Source: Tetrahymena elliotti 4EA (taxonomy: Eukaryota > Ciliophora > Oligohymenophorea > Hymenostomatida > Tetrahymenidae). From it: a stretch of DNA of 64,000 nucleotides. Below, one piece after another: positions 51,429 to 64,000 of the stretch. The first letter of the stretch is position 1. The number at the start of each line of letters is the position of its first letter. The stretch lies in assembly GCA_000231825.2 (NCBI GenBank), contig JH720344.1, positions 324,642 to 388,641 on the forward strand, given 5' to 3'. Under the pieces are notes generated by a model. It was not told the origin of the DNA, ran no database searches, and worked only from the letters and a program-made list of their open reading frames with translations. The position numbers and the translations under genes are program-made.

Positions 51429-54400
51429 TCATTTTTAGAAGGGATTTAATTAGGCGGATTTTATCTCCAAGCTCTATTAGTAAAAGTTTCGAGTAAAAGT
51501 GTTTTGTTTTTGTTATTATTTTTATTAATTGCTTATTACTTATTGAGCCTAGTAAAGTGCAATAGGAATATTTTTCTTATCAACTTAAGTAAACTTATTT
51601 TGTATTATTAATTGATCATTATTTTAGCTGCCTGCAACATGATACAAACTCAATGACAGAGCTTTTTTTTGATGATAATTACTTTGTACATTACTCTGGT
51701 TCTGCTTTAGCTTATAAACTTAAACAAGAGGAATTTCATTCTTATTTTTTTAGGTCTTCTTTGAATGTAAGATTTAATTCATATAAGAAGCCTCTATACT
51801 TTTTTCAGGGGAATTTTATTCTAGCTTCTAATCTATTTCTAAAATTGATTAATCTTCTTGATATCTTTCATTATTTTATCTGAGTTCTTTATAATTCAAA
51901 GTGCTTAATATCATTTTTCTTCCTGTCTTTTTATTTAAATTAAAAGGTGTGTTTTCATCTAAACTCATTTAATTGCTAATTGTTGCCTATTTATTATTAA
52001 AACCAATATTAAGTGATTTTCTTCTTTGGTGATCATGTGTTTTATTCAATTATTCATCAGATCCATCCAGTATAGATTAATCCAACTTGCTTGCTAGTTC
52101 TGTGTAGACAGATTTTCTTCTTCTTTTTTATTAAATAGGTTTGATTAAATCAGCTAGATGCTATTATTAATCATTTTGTTAATTAAGTTTTTCTTATGAG
52201 TTATTTTTACTAGATTACTCTTAAATGAGTATCTTAGGTTAACTATCAGTGTAATTATCCTCTTAGGTTTTATGAACAAGCTAAGAAACATATATACTTG
52301 CATTAGTTTTAATCATTTCATTTGTATGGGTTTCATATGCTGTTCTTGCATATATTGAATTATCATCATCTATACTATGATTAATACCTTTAGATTAACT
52401 TAAGCTTGCGATTTTACCTCTAATGTGATTTCCCTAATAAAATCTTTAAGATTTATTATTTTGAGAATCAGCAGAATTGAGTCCTATTCTATGTATAGAA
52501 AGGACATCACTGTTGTCTACTTCACTCTTAAGTGTAAGATTACCTCCATCATAAATCAAAAAGCCATTCTTTTAAGTTAGATTTAAACTTTCTTGCACAT
52601 TTTTAATTGATATTTCATTCTTTTAGAGAAAATGAGGTGTTTATTTTTTCAACTTTTAATTTTTTTCAACAAATTGCTTTAAAGTAAGTTTTTTACCTTT
52701 CAAGATATTTGGTTAAACTGGTTTATTTTTCTATTTATGATGATTAGGATTTTATATTAAGTTAACATTTATTACATTTGCATTATTGCTTCTAGCTGTT
52801 ACCATCTTTTCTTTTCTAAAAGATTCCATAGTGTACATACCGAAATTCTTATTCTTAAGCTACTCAAGATTAATCTCTATTTTGTTATTGTCTAAAACAT
52901 GGTTTTCAAATAAACTTAAGTTCTGCATAATAATATCCTCATCCTATTTGGTATTTACATAATCTTCAGTTGAAGCATTCACATTATAGTAAGAGTTCTA
53001 AGTATCATTTAAGTTATTCCTTTATTTTTTATTGGCAGCTCTCCTAATTCTTTGCTGGATTTCATAATTATTAAACAATACCTTAGCTAATCTCTCATTT
53101 TCGCTTGTCAGTCTATCTTCTTCCTCAATTAAATTATCATCATTCTAATTGTAATTATTTTCTAGTGCAATTTCCTTTTATTCAGAAACTTATTAACCAT
53201 CATTTTAATTATTATTAACTATTTCTATCTTCACAATTTAACAAGATTTTGAAGATGCATTTTATTAAATAGATTTATTTAATTTAGTCTACTACTAAGA
53301 CTCAACAAAAATATTCTCTTTTTATTCTAATTCTCGCTATTTTTAATCAGTGTCTTCATTTTATTTAATTTATTTATTATTATTGTTTTATTTATCCTCA
53401 GTAGCAGCCAGTAGAACTAATTAAGGCTTTTGGTTAATTTTATTATTATTATTATTATTATTACAACAACTAGAGATAGGAGTTAATAGGTTTGTGATAT
53501 ATGTACTGTTGTAGTTTTACTATGTGTTTTAGTTAAATAAATTTATGTCTCCTTTCAAAATGCTATTTAAAGGAACTGAACTATTCAACGAAGCTAGGGA
53601 ACTTCCTTTAGAGGAGTATTATTTATTTAATCTGATCTTTTAATATTCTGATTATTCTCTTTCTTCAGTTTTAGTTATCTCATTTTCTTCAGTGCTGTTT
53701 GTGGCAGAGTTTTTGTTAAGTATTTATTTTATATTTAAAAAGGAATTCTAAAAAGCCATTTAAGCTGCTTCAGCCTAAGAGGTTTTCTATGGATTATTCT
53801 CCTGATTTTATTAAAAATTTTTGTTTAGCTGAGAACTAGCATTACATGCTGAGGATTAAAGTTGATATTATCCCAAGAAATTGTTATATTTATTTTTTTC
53901 TTTTTTAAAATCGCTATGGCTATTGTTGCTATGAAATTATTCTAAACTTTATCTCTTATTTTATCTTCGTTTCAGATCAGATTAATCATTTTGTTTATCT
54001 ATATTTAATTCTAACATTTTTTTGCTCAAATGAGGAGTATCCCTTGTTTTACTAAGTGATGAATAAACTTCTCTTTCATAATATTTTCCACAGTTTTCTT
54101 TCATTTTAAATGGTGTCCTTGATCTTGGTTATACTTCATGAGTGAAAGACTGCATATTTTCTTTATCTCCATGGCAGGATGTTTAAGCTCTTAATGGATT
54201 CTACATGTTTATCTCATTCTACCATTTATTTTAACCTTATGTCAAATTTTAGAACTATTCCTAAAGCCAACTAGGCCTTGGCTAATTTAGTTATGGCAAC
54301 TAACATTTCTACAAATCAAGCTAAATAACATTTAGTTTTTTAGTGGGGTTGTTAGCTGAGTGGCTTGCTTGAAGCTCTAATTTGGCATCATAGTGGCATT

Positions 54401-54458
54401 AAGAGAGTCTTTGTTGGTGAATTTATTAATTAAATAAATTCTGATTACTCTACAGCAT
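51429..54458 (-). CDS. 1009-residue Gln/Asn-rich orphan protein with a short coiled coil
   Basis: An uninterrupted 3030-nt minus-strand frame runs from the ATG at 54458-54456 to the TGA at 51431-51429, with no intron. I chose this ATG because upstream of the next in-frame ATG (54207 region) the translation still looks protein-like (LNQPRPSWLQEQFQNLT). The protein is rich in Gln, Asn, Ser, Lys and Glu. It has an Asn run coded by AAT repeats near 53446-53462 and a predicted coiled coil around EEEDRLTSENERLAKVLFNN (about 53.1 kb). No signal peptide or transmembrane helix is seen. I do not recognise a domain. Basic-acidic patches and S/T-rich segments suggest a phosphorylated cytoskeletal or scaffold protein, which is only inference. 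The plus-strand frame at 51.65-51.88 kb is a shadow. Confidence 0.85.
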
Positions 54459-55419
54459 ATATGATTAATTATTTTCGCAAATTTTTTAATATAATTTAGT
54501 TAATCAAAAGTATTCGTTGGGTAGTTTCTTAGTCAGCAACTATAACAATAAAAAATAATAATAATTATTACAATTACAATTAATTCCTCTTTGAAAATAT
54601 TTATCAGGTGATGTTTCCAATAATACCTCTGCATCTATTATGTTAACAATAAATTTATCATCTATTTTTCTAAGATATTTATATACATAATTTTTACTGT
54701 TATATTTTAAATATAAAATTTTGTATCACATTTATCTATCCAACACTCCAAAAAAAATCTATAAAATTAAAGAACATGATATTTATTTTTAATAAAAACA
54801 ATTAAAATATTTCTCTTCAGATTTCAACAAAATTAAAAAAAAAATTATTTTAAATTATTTTTTTAAAAATAAAAAAAACCTGAAATTTAATTTAGAAAAG
54901 GAATTGATTGTAAGAAAAAATATTAATTTTTGAATAATAAAGTATTTGAAATTGTATATTCCTTTAGGTGAATATATTATGTGAACAAATAATTAAATTT
55001 TATTTAAATGCTTAATTACAAATCGACAAAAAATAGATCAATCTTTGATCTCATATTTGAATTTGAAATTCTGCAAAAAATAACAATCAAACAAACAACT
55101 AAGACTAAAAGATATCTAAAAACAAACAACAAAATTAAATTCTATTTGATTTTACTATCAAATTTGAAATATTATTCAATCAAACGAATCCTTTATTTTT
55201 AAAATAAATCAAAAATGATTGATTGATTGATCAACGCAATTAATTAATTAATAAAGTACAAAAAAATTTGATTAATAAAATCAATTCAAAATCAAATAAA
55301 CTCTTAATAAACAAAGTCAATTTAAATAGATTTTATAGAATAATTCAAAATAAAAAGGATAAAAGCTCAAACTGCTTGCTATAAAATCAATAGAATTTTT
55401 ATTAAAATAGCAATAGTCA
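54459..55419. promoter_or_regulatory. divergent upstream region
   Basis: This lies between the minus-strand orphan gene and the plus-strand kinesin gene, so both promoters should lie here. It is very AT-rich. A 64-codon plus-strand frame at 55008-55202 is Lys/Ile-rich noise. Confidence 0.4.
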
Positions 55420-58400
55420 ATGAAGAGAAATGCTTTCTTAGATAACGATGCTCCTTAAGCTACCAACTCATTGAGTATTTCAATTAAAACAGCATTTATA
55501 TTTATCAATTAATTAAATTTCTTTTTAATTAGGCCCTATCAGCATGCCAAGTCCTAGATAAATAAATGGAAACCAAAATTTTGCAACCTTAGCACAAAAT
55601 AATTCTGAAAAATAGCTTGAGACAACCAATAAAAAGCAAGAAAAAGTTAAGGTGTTTGTTCGTCTTAGACCTTTTTTGGAAGAAGAATATAACCAATGCA
55701 AGCAATGCAGCATTGAAAGTTTTGATTCAAAAAACAAAATAATTGCAAGTAAAAATAGATTTTTGAAGCAGTATTCAAAATTAATAGTGTATTTTATACT
55801 AAAATAGTTAAAAAAGAATATGAAAAGAAAGTGTTTAATTTTGATGGGATTTTTGAACCTAAGGTTTCGTAGTAGGATATTTATAAATAAGTTGCATAGC
55901 CTGTTATATAAGTACTTCAAATTTATTTAAAAGATCATCAAAGAATATTTATTCAAAATTTCAAATATAAAAGAGTGTTTTATAGGGATTTAATGGTACT
56001 ATTTTTGCATACGGTTAAACTGGTACAGGTAAAACTTTTACTATGCTAGGAGGATCTAAAGATTCAGATATTGGTATCATCCCAAGAGGTCTATAAGATA
56101 TTTTTAGCTATGCTGAAGAAGATATTAATAATGTTTATTCTATTTAATTAAGCTGTGTTTAAATATACATGGAAATGGTAGAAATATATTTTTTTTTTTG
56201 AAATTTTTAATTATTTTCTTCAATATAATTTAAAAGCTTCAAGATTTAATCAATCCAGAAAATTAAGTTATTAGAATCAGAGAGTCTCCTGAAAACGGAG
56301 TATTTGTATCTGGCATTGAATGGGTTATCATTTAAAATCCCTAAGAAGCCCTTTAATTACTAGGACTAGCTGAAAAAAACAGAGCTGTAGCATTCACAGC
56401 GTATTATATTTTAAATTAATTGATTTTTATATACTTATTTATATTATAAATGGTTAATAGATTAAATGCTTGCTCGAGTAGAAGCCATGTGATTTTAATG
56501 GTTTAAGTTTAAAAAAGAAGCAAGAAAGTTATTGAAGAATAATCGAAATGCAATAGTCTTAATAATTCATTAGTTTAATATAACACAAACTCGTTTTTGC
56601 AAAATGAAGAAACTAATCCTATGAATTAAATCAACGGCAATGAGAATAGTGTCTCTCTTGTTACATCTATTTTATATATGGTTGATTTGGCAGGCTCTGA
56701 AAGAGTTAAAAAATCTAAATCTACTGGAGATAGATTACATGAAGCTAAAGCTATTAATAGCTCACTTAGTGCTTTGGGAAAGTGTATCTCAGCTCTCAGT
56801 GATGGCAAATCTAATTTTGTTCCATTCAGAGAATCGAAGCTTACTCGTCTTTTGTAGGATTCTCTTGGAGGTAATTCTAAGACATCATTAGTTGTCACTA
56901 TTGGTCCATCTGCTAAACATTTAGATGAAACTATTTCATCTCTGGCTTTTGGACAAAGAGCTATGAAAGTTACAAATAAACCAATTGTTAACAAATAAAA
57001 GGATTATTATGTAAATTGTTTTAGTTATTTATTTATTTATGAGTTTTTAATTGAAATTTGTTTAAAATTAGTTATTATCAATGCAATTACAATAAGAATT
57101 AGATGGAAAAGATGATTAAATTCATAAGATGGAAATATTTTAGCAACAAATGGTTAAGAAAATTATGGAGTTATAAGAAGATTTAAATAAAGTCAAGCTT
57201 GATAAATAGGAATTAGAAGGAAGCCAAAGACATTTAAAAATGAGTTTATGCTAAGGTGTTAAATCATAAGACACAGTTGCTTTATTGGAATAATAGAAGA
57301 AAGTTGAAGTTGAAAACATAGAAAAGAAATATTAAGAGCTTTTAAAGCAGACAGAAAATGAATTAAAATCTTTTTTAGAAGAATTCGATAAAACATCTCT
57401 TGAATATGAAGAAGAAATTGACTAATTAAAAGAATAAAATATTAAATATTTGTAAGAAGTAGAGAGCTATGTAAAGCAAACAGAATCTTTAAACGAACAA
57501 GTAAAATAAAAGAATGAAGAAATTGTCAATCTTGAAAACACTTACAAGAATTTAGTAAATATTTATTAAAATTGTAATGAAAATGATTTCATATTTTTTT
57601 TAATTTGAAAAGGAATCAGAAAAGGAAAATAGTGAACAACAGTTTATTGAATTATCTTAACAATTTAAATTGCTTGATAGTGGATATAAAGAAAGAGAAG
57701 AAAATTACAAGAAATAATTAAAGATTAATGAGTAAAAACTTAGTTTAAAAGAGAAAGAAGTTATAGCAGTTAGAGAATAGTTGAAATAACAAGAAAATAC
57801 ATAATCATAAGCTCTTAATACATTGAAGGAGGAACTTTAAGAGTTATCTAAATAAAATAAAGAGTTATAGGAAGAACTTAATAAGAAATCTGAGAAAGAA
57901 AAATAACATTTATAAGAGCTTGATATAGTGAAGAGTGAATATTCTTCTTAATTTGACTATTTGAATTCTGAAAGAGAAAATCTAAAGAATTCATTAGAGA
58001 GAGGAAGAGCTGATTTAGAATAAGAACTTTTATAAGCTAAAGAATTAATTGAAAAGTAAAAGTAAGAGATACTTGAATATGAAAAGATAGTCAGTGAGTC
58101 AAATGAAGAAAAGAGTATGATGATGTAATAGTTAGAAATTAAGATCGATGAACTCATTTAGCATAATAAAAGGGAAATCTCATCTATGAAGAAGCAGCTT
58201 ACTGAAAAGGATTAATATATTTCGAATTAAAAGAACTCTTATGAGTAACTTTTGAATAAATTTAATGAACTATAAGAAGACTATGAAGAAAGCCAAGAGT
58301 AATAATCTGAAGAAATAGAAAAGGCTAATAATCTTATTAAAGAAAAAGAAGATTAATTGAAAGAAATTCAAAAGTTATTGGATGAAAAAAATGAATAAAG

Positions 58401-61400
58401 TGATTAGATTTCTATTAATTATAAAGATTAAATTGAATAGCTTAATGAAAAAGTTAGACAACTTATTGAATAAAAATAGCAAATGGAAACTTAATTTGAA
58501 ACAGATATAGAGTAGTATAAGAATAAGAACTAGCAAGATTTAGAAAATTTGAATATTAAAACTGCTTAGAGTTAACTTTAAAATGAGGCTATATTGAAAT
58601 AATTTAACTAGTAAATAGAGTAACTCACTTAGGGTAATCATTAAAAAGATTAATAAATTGCTAAGCAAAAAGAATTTATAGAAGAATAAGCAGAGTAGCT
58701 TGATAAGTTAAACACAGAACTCTCAGAATAATCTAGTTAGTTAAGTTTGATTTAAATTAATAACCAAGAATTAATCATTTAGTTAGATGAAACTGAAAAG
58801 AAATTAAATTCTTAGAATTAATAATCTCAAAATACTTCTTAGTAAATTGCTGATCTCAAAAAAGAAATTTCTATTTTAAATCAAGAAATATTTGACAGAA
58901 AGAAAGAAATTGAATCTTTAATAAAGGCTAACAATTAATTTGAATAGAAAATTGAGTAACTTCAACAAGAAATTGTTGTCAAAGAGTTTTAGTTTGAAAA
59001 TGAAATACAAGAGAAAAAAGACACACTGTAAGAAAGTGATATTTAATATTAAGCTAAGTTGGAAGAACTTAAGTAAGCTAAAGAAGATATTATCAGTGAA
59101 AAGAATAGTTTTGAAATCGTTCTCAAATCAATTTAAAATCAAAATGCTGAACTCGAGGAGAGAATGAATACTCTTAAAAACGATAAAGAAGGCTTAGAAA
59201 GTGCTCTTGAGCAAAAGGAAAAAGTAATTTCTGAGTTAAAAAACTCTTTAGAAGTAAAGAACTCTTAAATTTAACAAATTTCTGAAATATCTCGTGAGAT
59301 TGAAACAGCATTAGAGTAAAAGCAATAACATATTCAACTTCTTCTTTTGAAAAATACTTAAGTTGAAGATCAAATTAATAACTTGAAAGATTAAATTCTT
59401 GATTTAGAAGAAATTAATAAATAAACTTCTGAGAATGTAAAAAATCTCCAAACAGAGCTTGAATAAAACAAAACTTAAATACAAGAATAAAATGAATAAA
59501 ATATTCAACAAATAAGTCAACTAAATGATTAAATTGTTCTTTTGAATTCAGAAATTGAAAATTAAAAAACTTTTATAACTGATTTGTAAAATGAAAATGA
59601 GACCTACTAGAACAATATAAGCTAAATAAAAATAACTTTAGAAAATAAAAATGAGGAAATTCAATCTTTGTAGTCTAATTTAGAATAAAATTAAGTTTCA
59701 TTAAGTCAACTTAAATAGAAAATTGAAGAATAAGAATAAACTTTCCAAGAAAAAAATGTTGAGGTTGAACAATTAGAAGAGAAAGTAAATGAATTATAAG
59801 AAAAATTATAGAATTAATAAACTGCAATCAAAGAATAAGAAGAGCAATTTAACACTGTTTCTGAAAACACTAAAGAGGTCGAGAGTTAACTTCATTCTGA
59901 AATAGAAAATCTAAGTGAATAGATACTAAATTATTAGTAAGAAATAGCTGAGTTGAAAGGATAACTAGAGGTTTAAATTAAATTAGTTTTTGAAGGTGAA
60001 AACATTAATTAAAATTAATAAATCGAAATTGAATAGAAAGTTGCTTAGATGAATGAGTAAGAAAATTAAGTTAAACAATACTAGCTCAAAGCTTAAATAG
60101 GGGAAGAACGTATCATGATCTTAGAAAAGCAAGTGCAAGCAAAACAACAAGCAATAGAAGAAAGAATGGAAGAGATCAAGAAGCATAAAGATAACGTTGA
60201 GTAAGTACTTCAAACTGAAATAAATGATAAATAATCAATAATCAATGAATACTAAGAAAGATTTATTGAATAAGAAAATTTATAAAAATAACTTGAAGAA
60301 TAAATTGAATAAATTGTAAATCAATATGAAGTCAAGTTAGAAACTAAACAAAATGAATTAGAAGAATTACAAAGCCAATATGAAGAACTTCATAATTAAT
60401 TTGAGCTATTCTAATAAGAATCCAATGAATAATTTGAACTTAATCTTAAATAGCTTGAATAATCAAATGAAGAGTTGAAAACATAAATTGAAAATCTCAA
60501 TGAAAAAATGAATTAAGAGATCAAAACAAAAGAATAATATCAACAAAATTATAGTAATCTTTCAAATCAATTATAAGATTAGAAGGATTTAATGAATAAA
60601 TAGGCAGAATTACTCTTGAAAGAAAAATAACAAGTGGAACTATTGAATGAAAATATTGAGAATTTAAAAATAGAGCATAAGAATTCTCTTGAGTAGCTTA
60701 ATTAAGTCTTGTTAGATAAGGAAAACAAATTAATATTGCTTCAATCAGATTTAGAGGATAAAATAAATCTAATTTAAGCTCAAACTTAGCAACTATCTAC
60801 TATGATTATTTAAAATGCTTTCAGAAGAATTTAAAAATAAAACATTATTAAGGGATATCTTAGCCAACTTGTTTTAAAAACTAAGCTTTTGAATGAAGAG
60901 TAGAGCAAATTGGAATAAACAGAGATAGAAAATAAAAAATAATATGACTAGTTGCTTTATCAAGCAGAATTAGATACATATCTCTAGGATCAAATTAAAA
61001 AATTAAATGAGCAAAGTGATGAATTAGATTTAAAATTAAAAGAAAAAGATCAAATTATTTCAGAAACTGACAAATAACTTAAGAAAATGTAAATAGAGAA
61101 AGAATCGGATGCTTTACAGATGACCTTTTACATTGAAAAGATATCTAACTTAAATTAAGAAGTTAAAAGTAAGGAAGAATAATTAGCACAATCTTTTGAT
61201 GAATTGTCAAATTTATCAAAACAACTTAGACAATGCACTAGTTCTGTTGATGAGTTGCAATTCTAATTAAAAAATATCAAGGTATTTTTATTTTATTTTC
61301 TTATTAAGTATTAAAGATTTTTTTATTAATTTAAGTCTTAATCAGTACATGATAACATCGATTTTAAAGTGAGAAAAATCCAATTAACTTTCTAAAAGCA

Positions 61401-63077
61401 TTTACTTAGAAAAGAATTGAATAATGCATAAACTATTAATGAACAACTCTAATAGAATGTGGATGATTTAATTTAAAAGAATACCCTCTTGCAATACTAA
61501 AATGAAGAATTGAATATCTCTAATAAGCAAGCATTTGATTAGATTCAAGATGAATAAAATAAGATAGTTGAATTATAATTAGAATTGAAAGAAAAAAATA
61601 CTTGCATTGACAAAGTCTAACAAATGATTGAAAAAAGAGAATCAAGTTTATCTGAATTAGAAAATAAAATAGTCAATCTTGAGCAATTACAAAAGGAAAA
61701 CTAAATAATTATCAATTAATAATTTAAATAAGTATCTGAATAAAATTATAAAATAAGATGTCTTAATTCATTCATTGTTATCACAAAGTTTGTTGCTTAA
61801 AAGAAATGGTAGCAAACAGTTAACAAATTGATGGCAGCATTCAAAACTTAAAAGACCCATTAAGAAAAATAGATTGAAGTAAAGAATAGTTTCGTTTTCT
61901 TTAATTTAATTAATTAAATAAATAAATTTAAATTATCATAAGGTATTAGAAGAAAGAGTTGCAGGATATTAAATTATGAGGCTATTAAAGCAAAGAGTCG
62001 CTGAATAATAGTTTAATCAATTTATTAAAATTATTAATGATAGACAAAAAACAGTTGAGCTTTTATAATAATAAGTTGATAAAGAATAATATATTTTTAG
62101 AAAATCTAGCTAAGTGTTTGAGGTAATTTTTATTATTTTCTTTAGCAATTTTAAATATTTGGTTATCTTAAAATAGAGAGAAGTCTCAGCTCGAAAAATA
62201 TAATCTGCTTATAGATTATTTAAAGTTAATTAGATAATATGTAAATATAAGCAGCAGCTAGATAATTTAAGGAAAATTAACTATGACTACAAAGATAAAG
62301 TTGATAGACTTCAAGAATAGCTTTATGACTTAGAAGATGAAATAGAAAAAGAAAAAAGTGTTATTTCTTAATAAAACGAGTAAGTATTCTCTGAAAGAGG
62401 TTTCTTACAAGAGAATAAAAATATAATGGTACTATTTATTCAACAATAATTTTTATAAATATAAATTTTATAATTAAAATAGAATACTGAAGTTAAAAAA
62501 AATGATACTTAAAAAGGTTTAAGAGATAGTTAAATATCCTCCCTTTAAAAATCTGAAAAAACTTTGAAATAAAAATTAAAAGAATTAGATTAATCCTGGA
62601 AGAATCAATACACTTTGTTAGAAAATAAACATATAGAACTCCAAGTAAAATAAATCATTTTTTTAATGATATTTTTTATTAAATTCAATTCATTTTTTCA
62701 TAGAAAGATAAATAAATTTTGACTGAAAGCTATGAATAAACTCTTGCAATCATAAAAAAAGATAAGGCTTTGCTAATAGAATACTAATCCTAAATTGAAA
62801 TAAATAGAAAATAAGATAAAGCAGCAAGAATTATTTAAAACTATATTAAAAATAAAAAACTCTAACAAGAATAATAAGTAAAATCATTTTTCTCATTTAT
62901 TTTAACAATTTATTCAAATTCTTTTTAAAGAAATTATAAAAAGAAAAAGAAGATCTTTCCAAAATATTCAAGCTTAAGAATGCATAAACTGGTTAATATT
63001 TATTCTAGCAATCTTTGAAAAATGTCAATTAAATCTTTACTAACTTAATTTAAAACTTTACTAGCTCTAATCAATGA
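55420..63077 (+). CDS. long-tailed kinesin with armadillo-kinesin-like motor and IQ-like motifs
   Basis: The ATG at 55420 is used because a 58-bp intron (55475-55532) then joins [12 protein letters not shown] in frame. An N-terminal motor follows: [12 protein letters not shown]-loop [13 protein letters not shown] (56012-56035 core), switch I ACSSRSH (about 56468-56490) and switch [16 protein letters not shown] (about 56680). The end [13 protein letters not shown]...[12 protein letters not shown] resembles the ungrouped armadillo-kinesin class more than kinesin-1. The neck lies near 57.0 kb. A nearly continuous coiled coil of ~1,700 residues runs from about 57.1 to 62.9 kb, including a ~3.7 kb exon (57.61-61.28 kb) packed with TAA/TAG Gln codons. 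IQ-like motifs appear near 60.80-60.86 kb (IIQNAFRRIQKQNIIKGY) and 62.19-62.23 kb ([14 protein letters not shown]). It ends at the TGA at 63075-63077. No armadillo repeats are seen. Motor residues are intact, so plus-end-directed microtubule transport or tethering is plausible. Confidence 0.88.
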
Positions 63078-63334
63078 CAAATCAAATCAAATTGCCTTAA
63101 AAGATTAAAGAATATTTATAAACTTAATTAACAAATATAAATTTTAATAAAAAGAAAAATTAACCAACCAACTAATTTTAGTAAATATATATCATACTTT
63201 ATAATTAATAACATATTTTTGTTCTAAAATATCAATATTTATGCTTATTCTTTTAATAATAATACTTGTATTCATTCGACAACATTTTTTTAATTTTAAA
63301 CTTTTAAAAGCTTTAATTAATCATTGGTTGTTTT
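63078..63334. other. kinesin 3' flank
   Basis: This is AT-rich 3' flank of the kinesin gene up to the left junction of the second repeat array. A 65-codon plus-strand frame starting at 63241 runs into the repeat and is not a gene. Confidence 0.6.
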
Positions 63335-64000
63335 TAGTTAATAATAAATTAACTAACCTCTTTGCTTTTATTAGTTTTGATCTTAATCTTTATGTACCCT
63401 TTTCACCAATATTGTTCTCACTTTTCAAAAATTTTTAAAATAAATATCGAATTAAGAAATACAACAAGAACGAAAATAACACAATTAATTTAAATCTGAA
63501 AAAAGATAATAATAATAATAATAATATATGAGTAAATTAGATATCAAGCTAACCAACCTAAATTAATCAGTCAGTTATTTGGTCATAAATTAAAATATTT
63601 ATTCATTAATTTATTAATTAATTATTAATATTAAGATTAAAACACTGTTTTTACCTGAGCTCAAGTGACAAAGTATAGAGATTAGAGAATTTTGTTAATT
63701 CAAATCCTAATTTTAAAGCACCCGTTTCACCAATCTTATTGTACCTTTAAAAAAATAAAAATAAACCATATAAAGAAATTTTTAGAAGAATGAGAAATAC
63801 ATACAAACAAAAATGAATAAGTGAACTAAAGAAATATTAAATAAATCAACCTAAATTGGTCAGTCAGTCAGTGGCAGTGGCTGATTATTAAAATTTTTAC
63901 TTAATCATCAAAAACTCATTATTAATATAGAATATTAAAATTTAGAGAAGAAATACTATTTTTACCAGAGCTTAAGAGTCAAATTTTACAGATTAGAGCA
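63335..64000. repeat. second array of the ~280-bp repeat family, continues past window
   Basis: The same unit blocks as at 24.8-28.5 kb reappear in the same order. There is a left junction with TTTTGATCTTAATCTTTAT and TTTTCACCAATATTGTT, then AGAGATTAGAG at about 63676-63690 with CACCCGTTTCACCAATCTT. Next is a GTCAGTCAGT block, and the next core (CAGATTAGAGCA) lies at the window end, spaced about 305 bp. At least two units are visible and the array runs off the edge. Confidence 0.85.

Noticed and set aside
55525..55920. 131-codon minus-strand open frame
   Set aside because: It is antisense to the first motor-domain exons of the kinesin, where the plus strand encodes recognisable motor sequence.
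56626..56994. 122-codon minus-strand and 83-codon plus-strand frames within the kinesin
   Set aside because: The motor-domain reading with VDLAGSE and FGQRAMK occupies this DNA; these are other-frame shadows.

Overview
This 64 kb window is very AT-rich nuclear DNA from a ciliate, most likely an oligohymenophorean close to Tetrahymena. In every long reading frame that encodes a recognisable protein, TAA and TAG fall at positions that must be read as glutamine, and only TGA ends proteins. Most introns are short (about 45-85 bp), start GTAA/GTAT and end in AG after an AT-rich tract. A few are 200-450 bp. I see no rRNA, tRNA, bacterial operon, telomere repeat or CRISPR array. The sequence alone does not show whether it is macronuclear or micronuclear, or which species it is.

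Layout. 1-14.6 kb is all minus strand: the start of an LVIVD-repeat beta-propeller protein cut by the window edge, a P5B-type cation-transport ATPase, and a second, much larger LVIVD propeller protein with cadherin-like domains and one membrane helix. 16.0-24.1 kb is plus strand: a 1006-residue multipass membrane protein of unknown family, a GC-richer structured element that could be a small RNA, and a CSC1/OSCA/TMEM63-type channel. 24.1-29.1 kb has no genes and holds about 13 diverged units of a roughly 280-bp tandem repeat. 29.1-36.8 kb is minus strand: two tandem paralogues carrying an ADP-ribosyltransferase-like C-terminal domain, then a right-handed beta-helix protein. 37.6-43.5 kb is plus strand: a tiny ankyrin protein with a predicted N-myristoylation signal, an intronless second P5B ATPase, and a doubtful small gene. 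43.9-54.5 kb has a katanin p60-like AAA ATPase (minus), a 501-residue Gln-rich protein (plus) and a 1009-residue Gln/Asn-rich orphan (minus). 55.4-63.1 kb is one large kinesin with an armadillo-kinesin-like motor, a very long coiled coil and IQ-like motifs. From about 63.33 kb to the window end the 280-bp repeat family reappears, in the same orientation and with the same left junction as the first array.

The genes do not form one pathway, as expected for a eukaryote. Themes do recur: two membrane ion-transport families (P5B ATPases twice, a CSC1-like channel), two microtubule proteins (katanin severing enzyme and a kinesin), and local or long-range duplications (LVIVD proteins, P5B ATPases, ART-domain proteins, the 280-bp repeat). 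Exon coordinates are given where the splice frame could be worked out by hand. CDS spans otherwise include introns.
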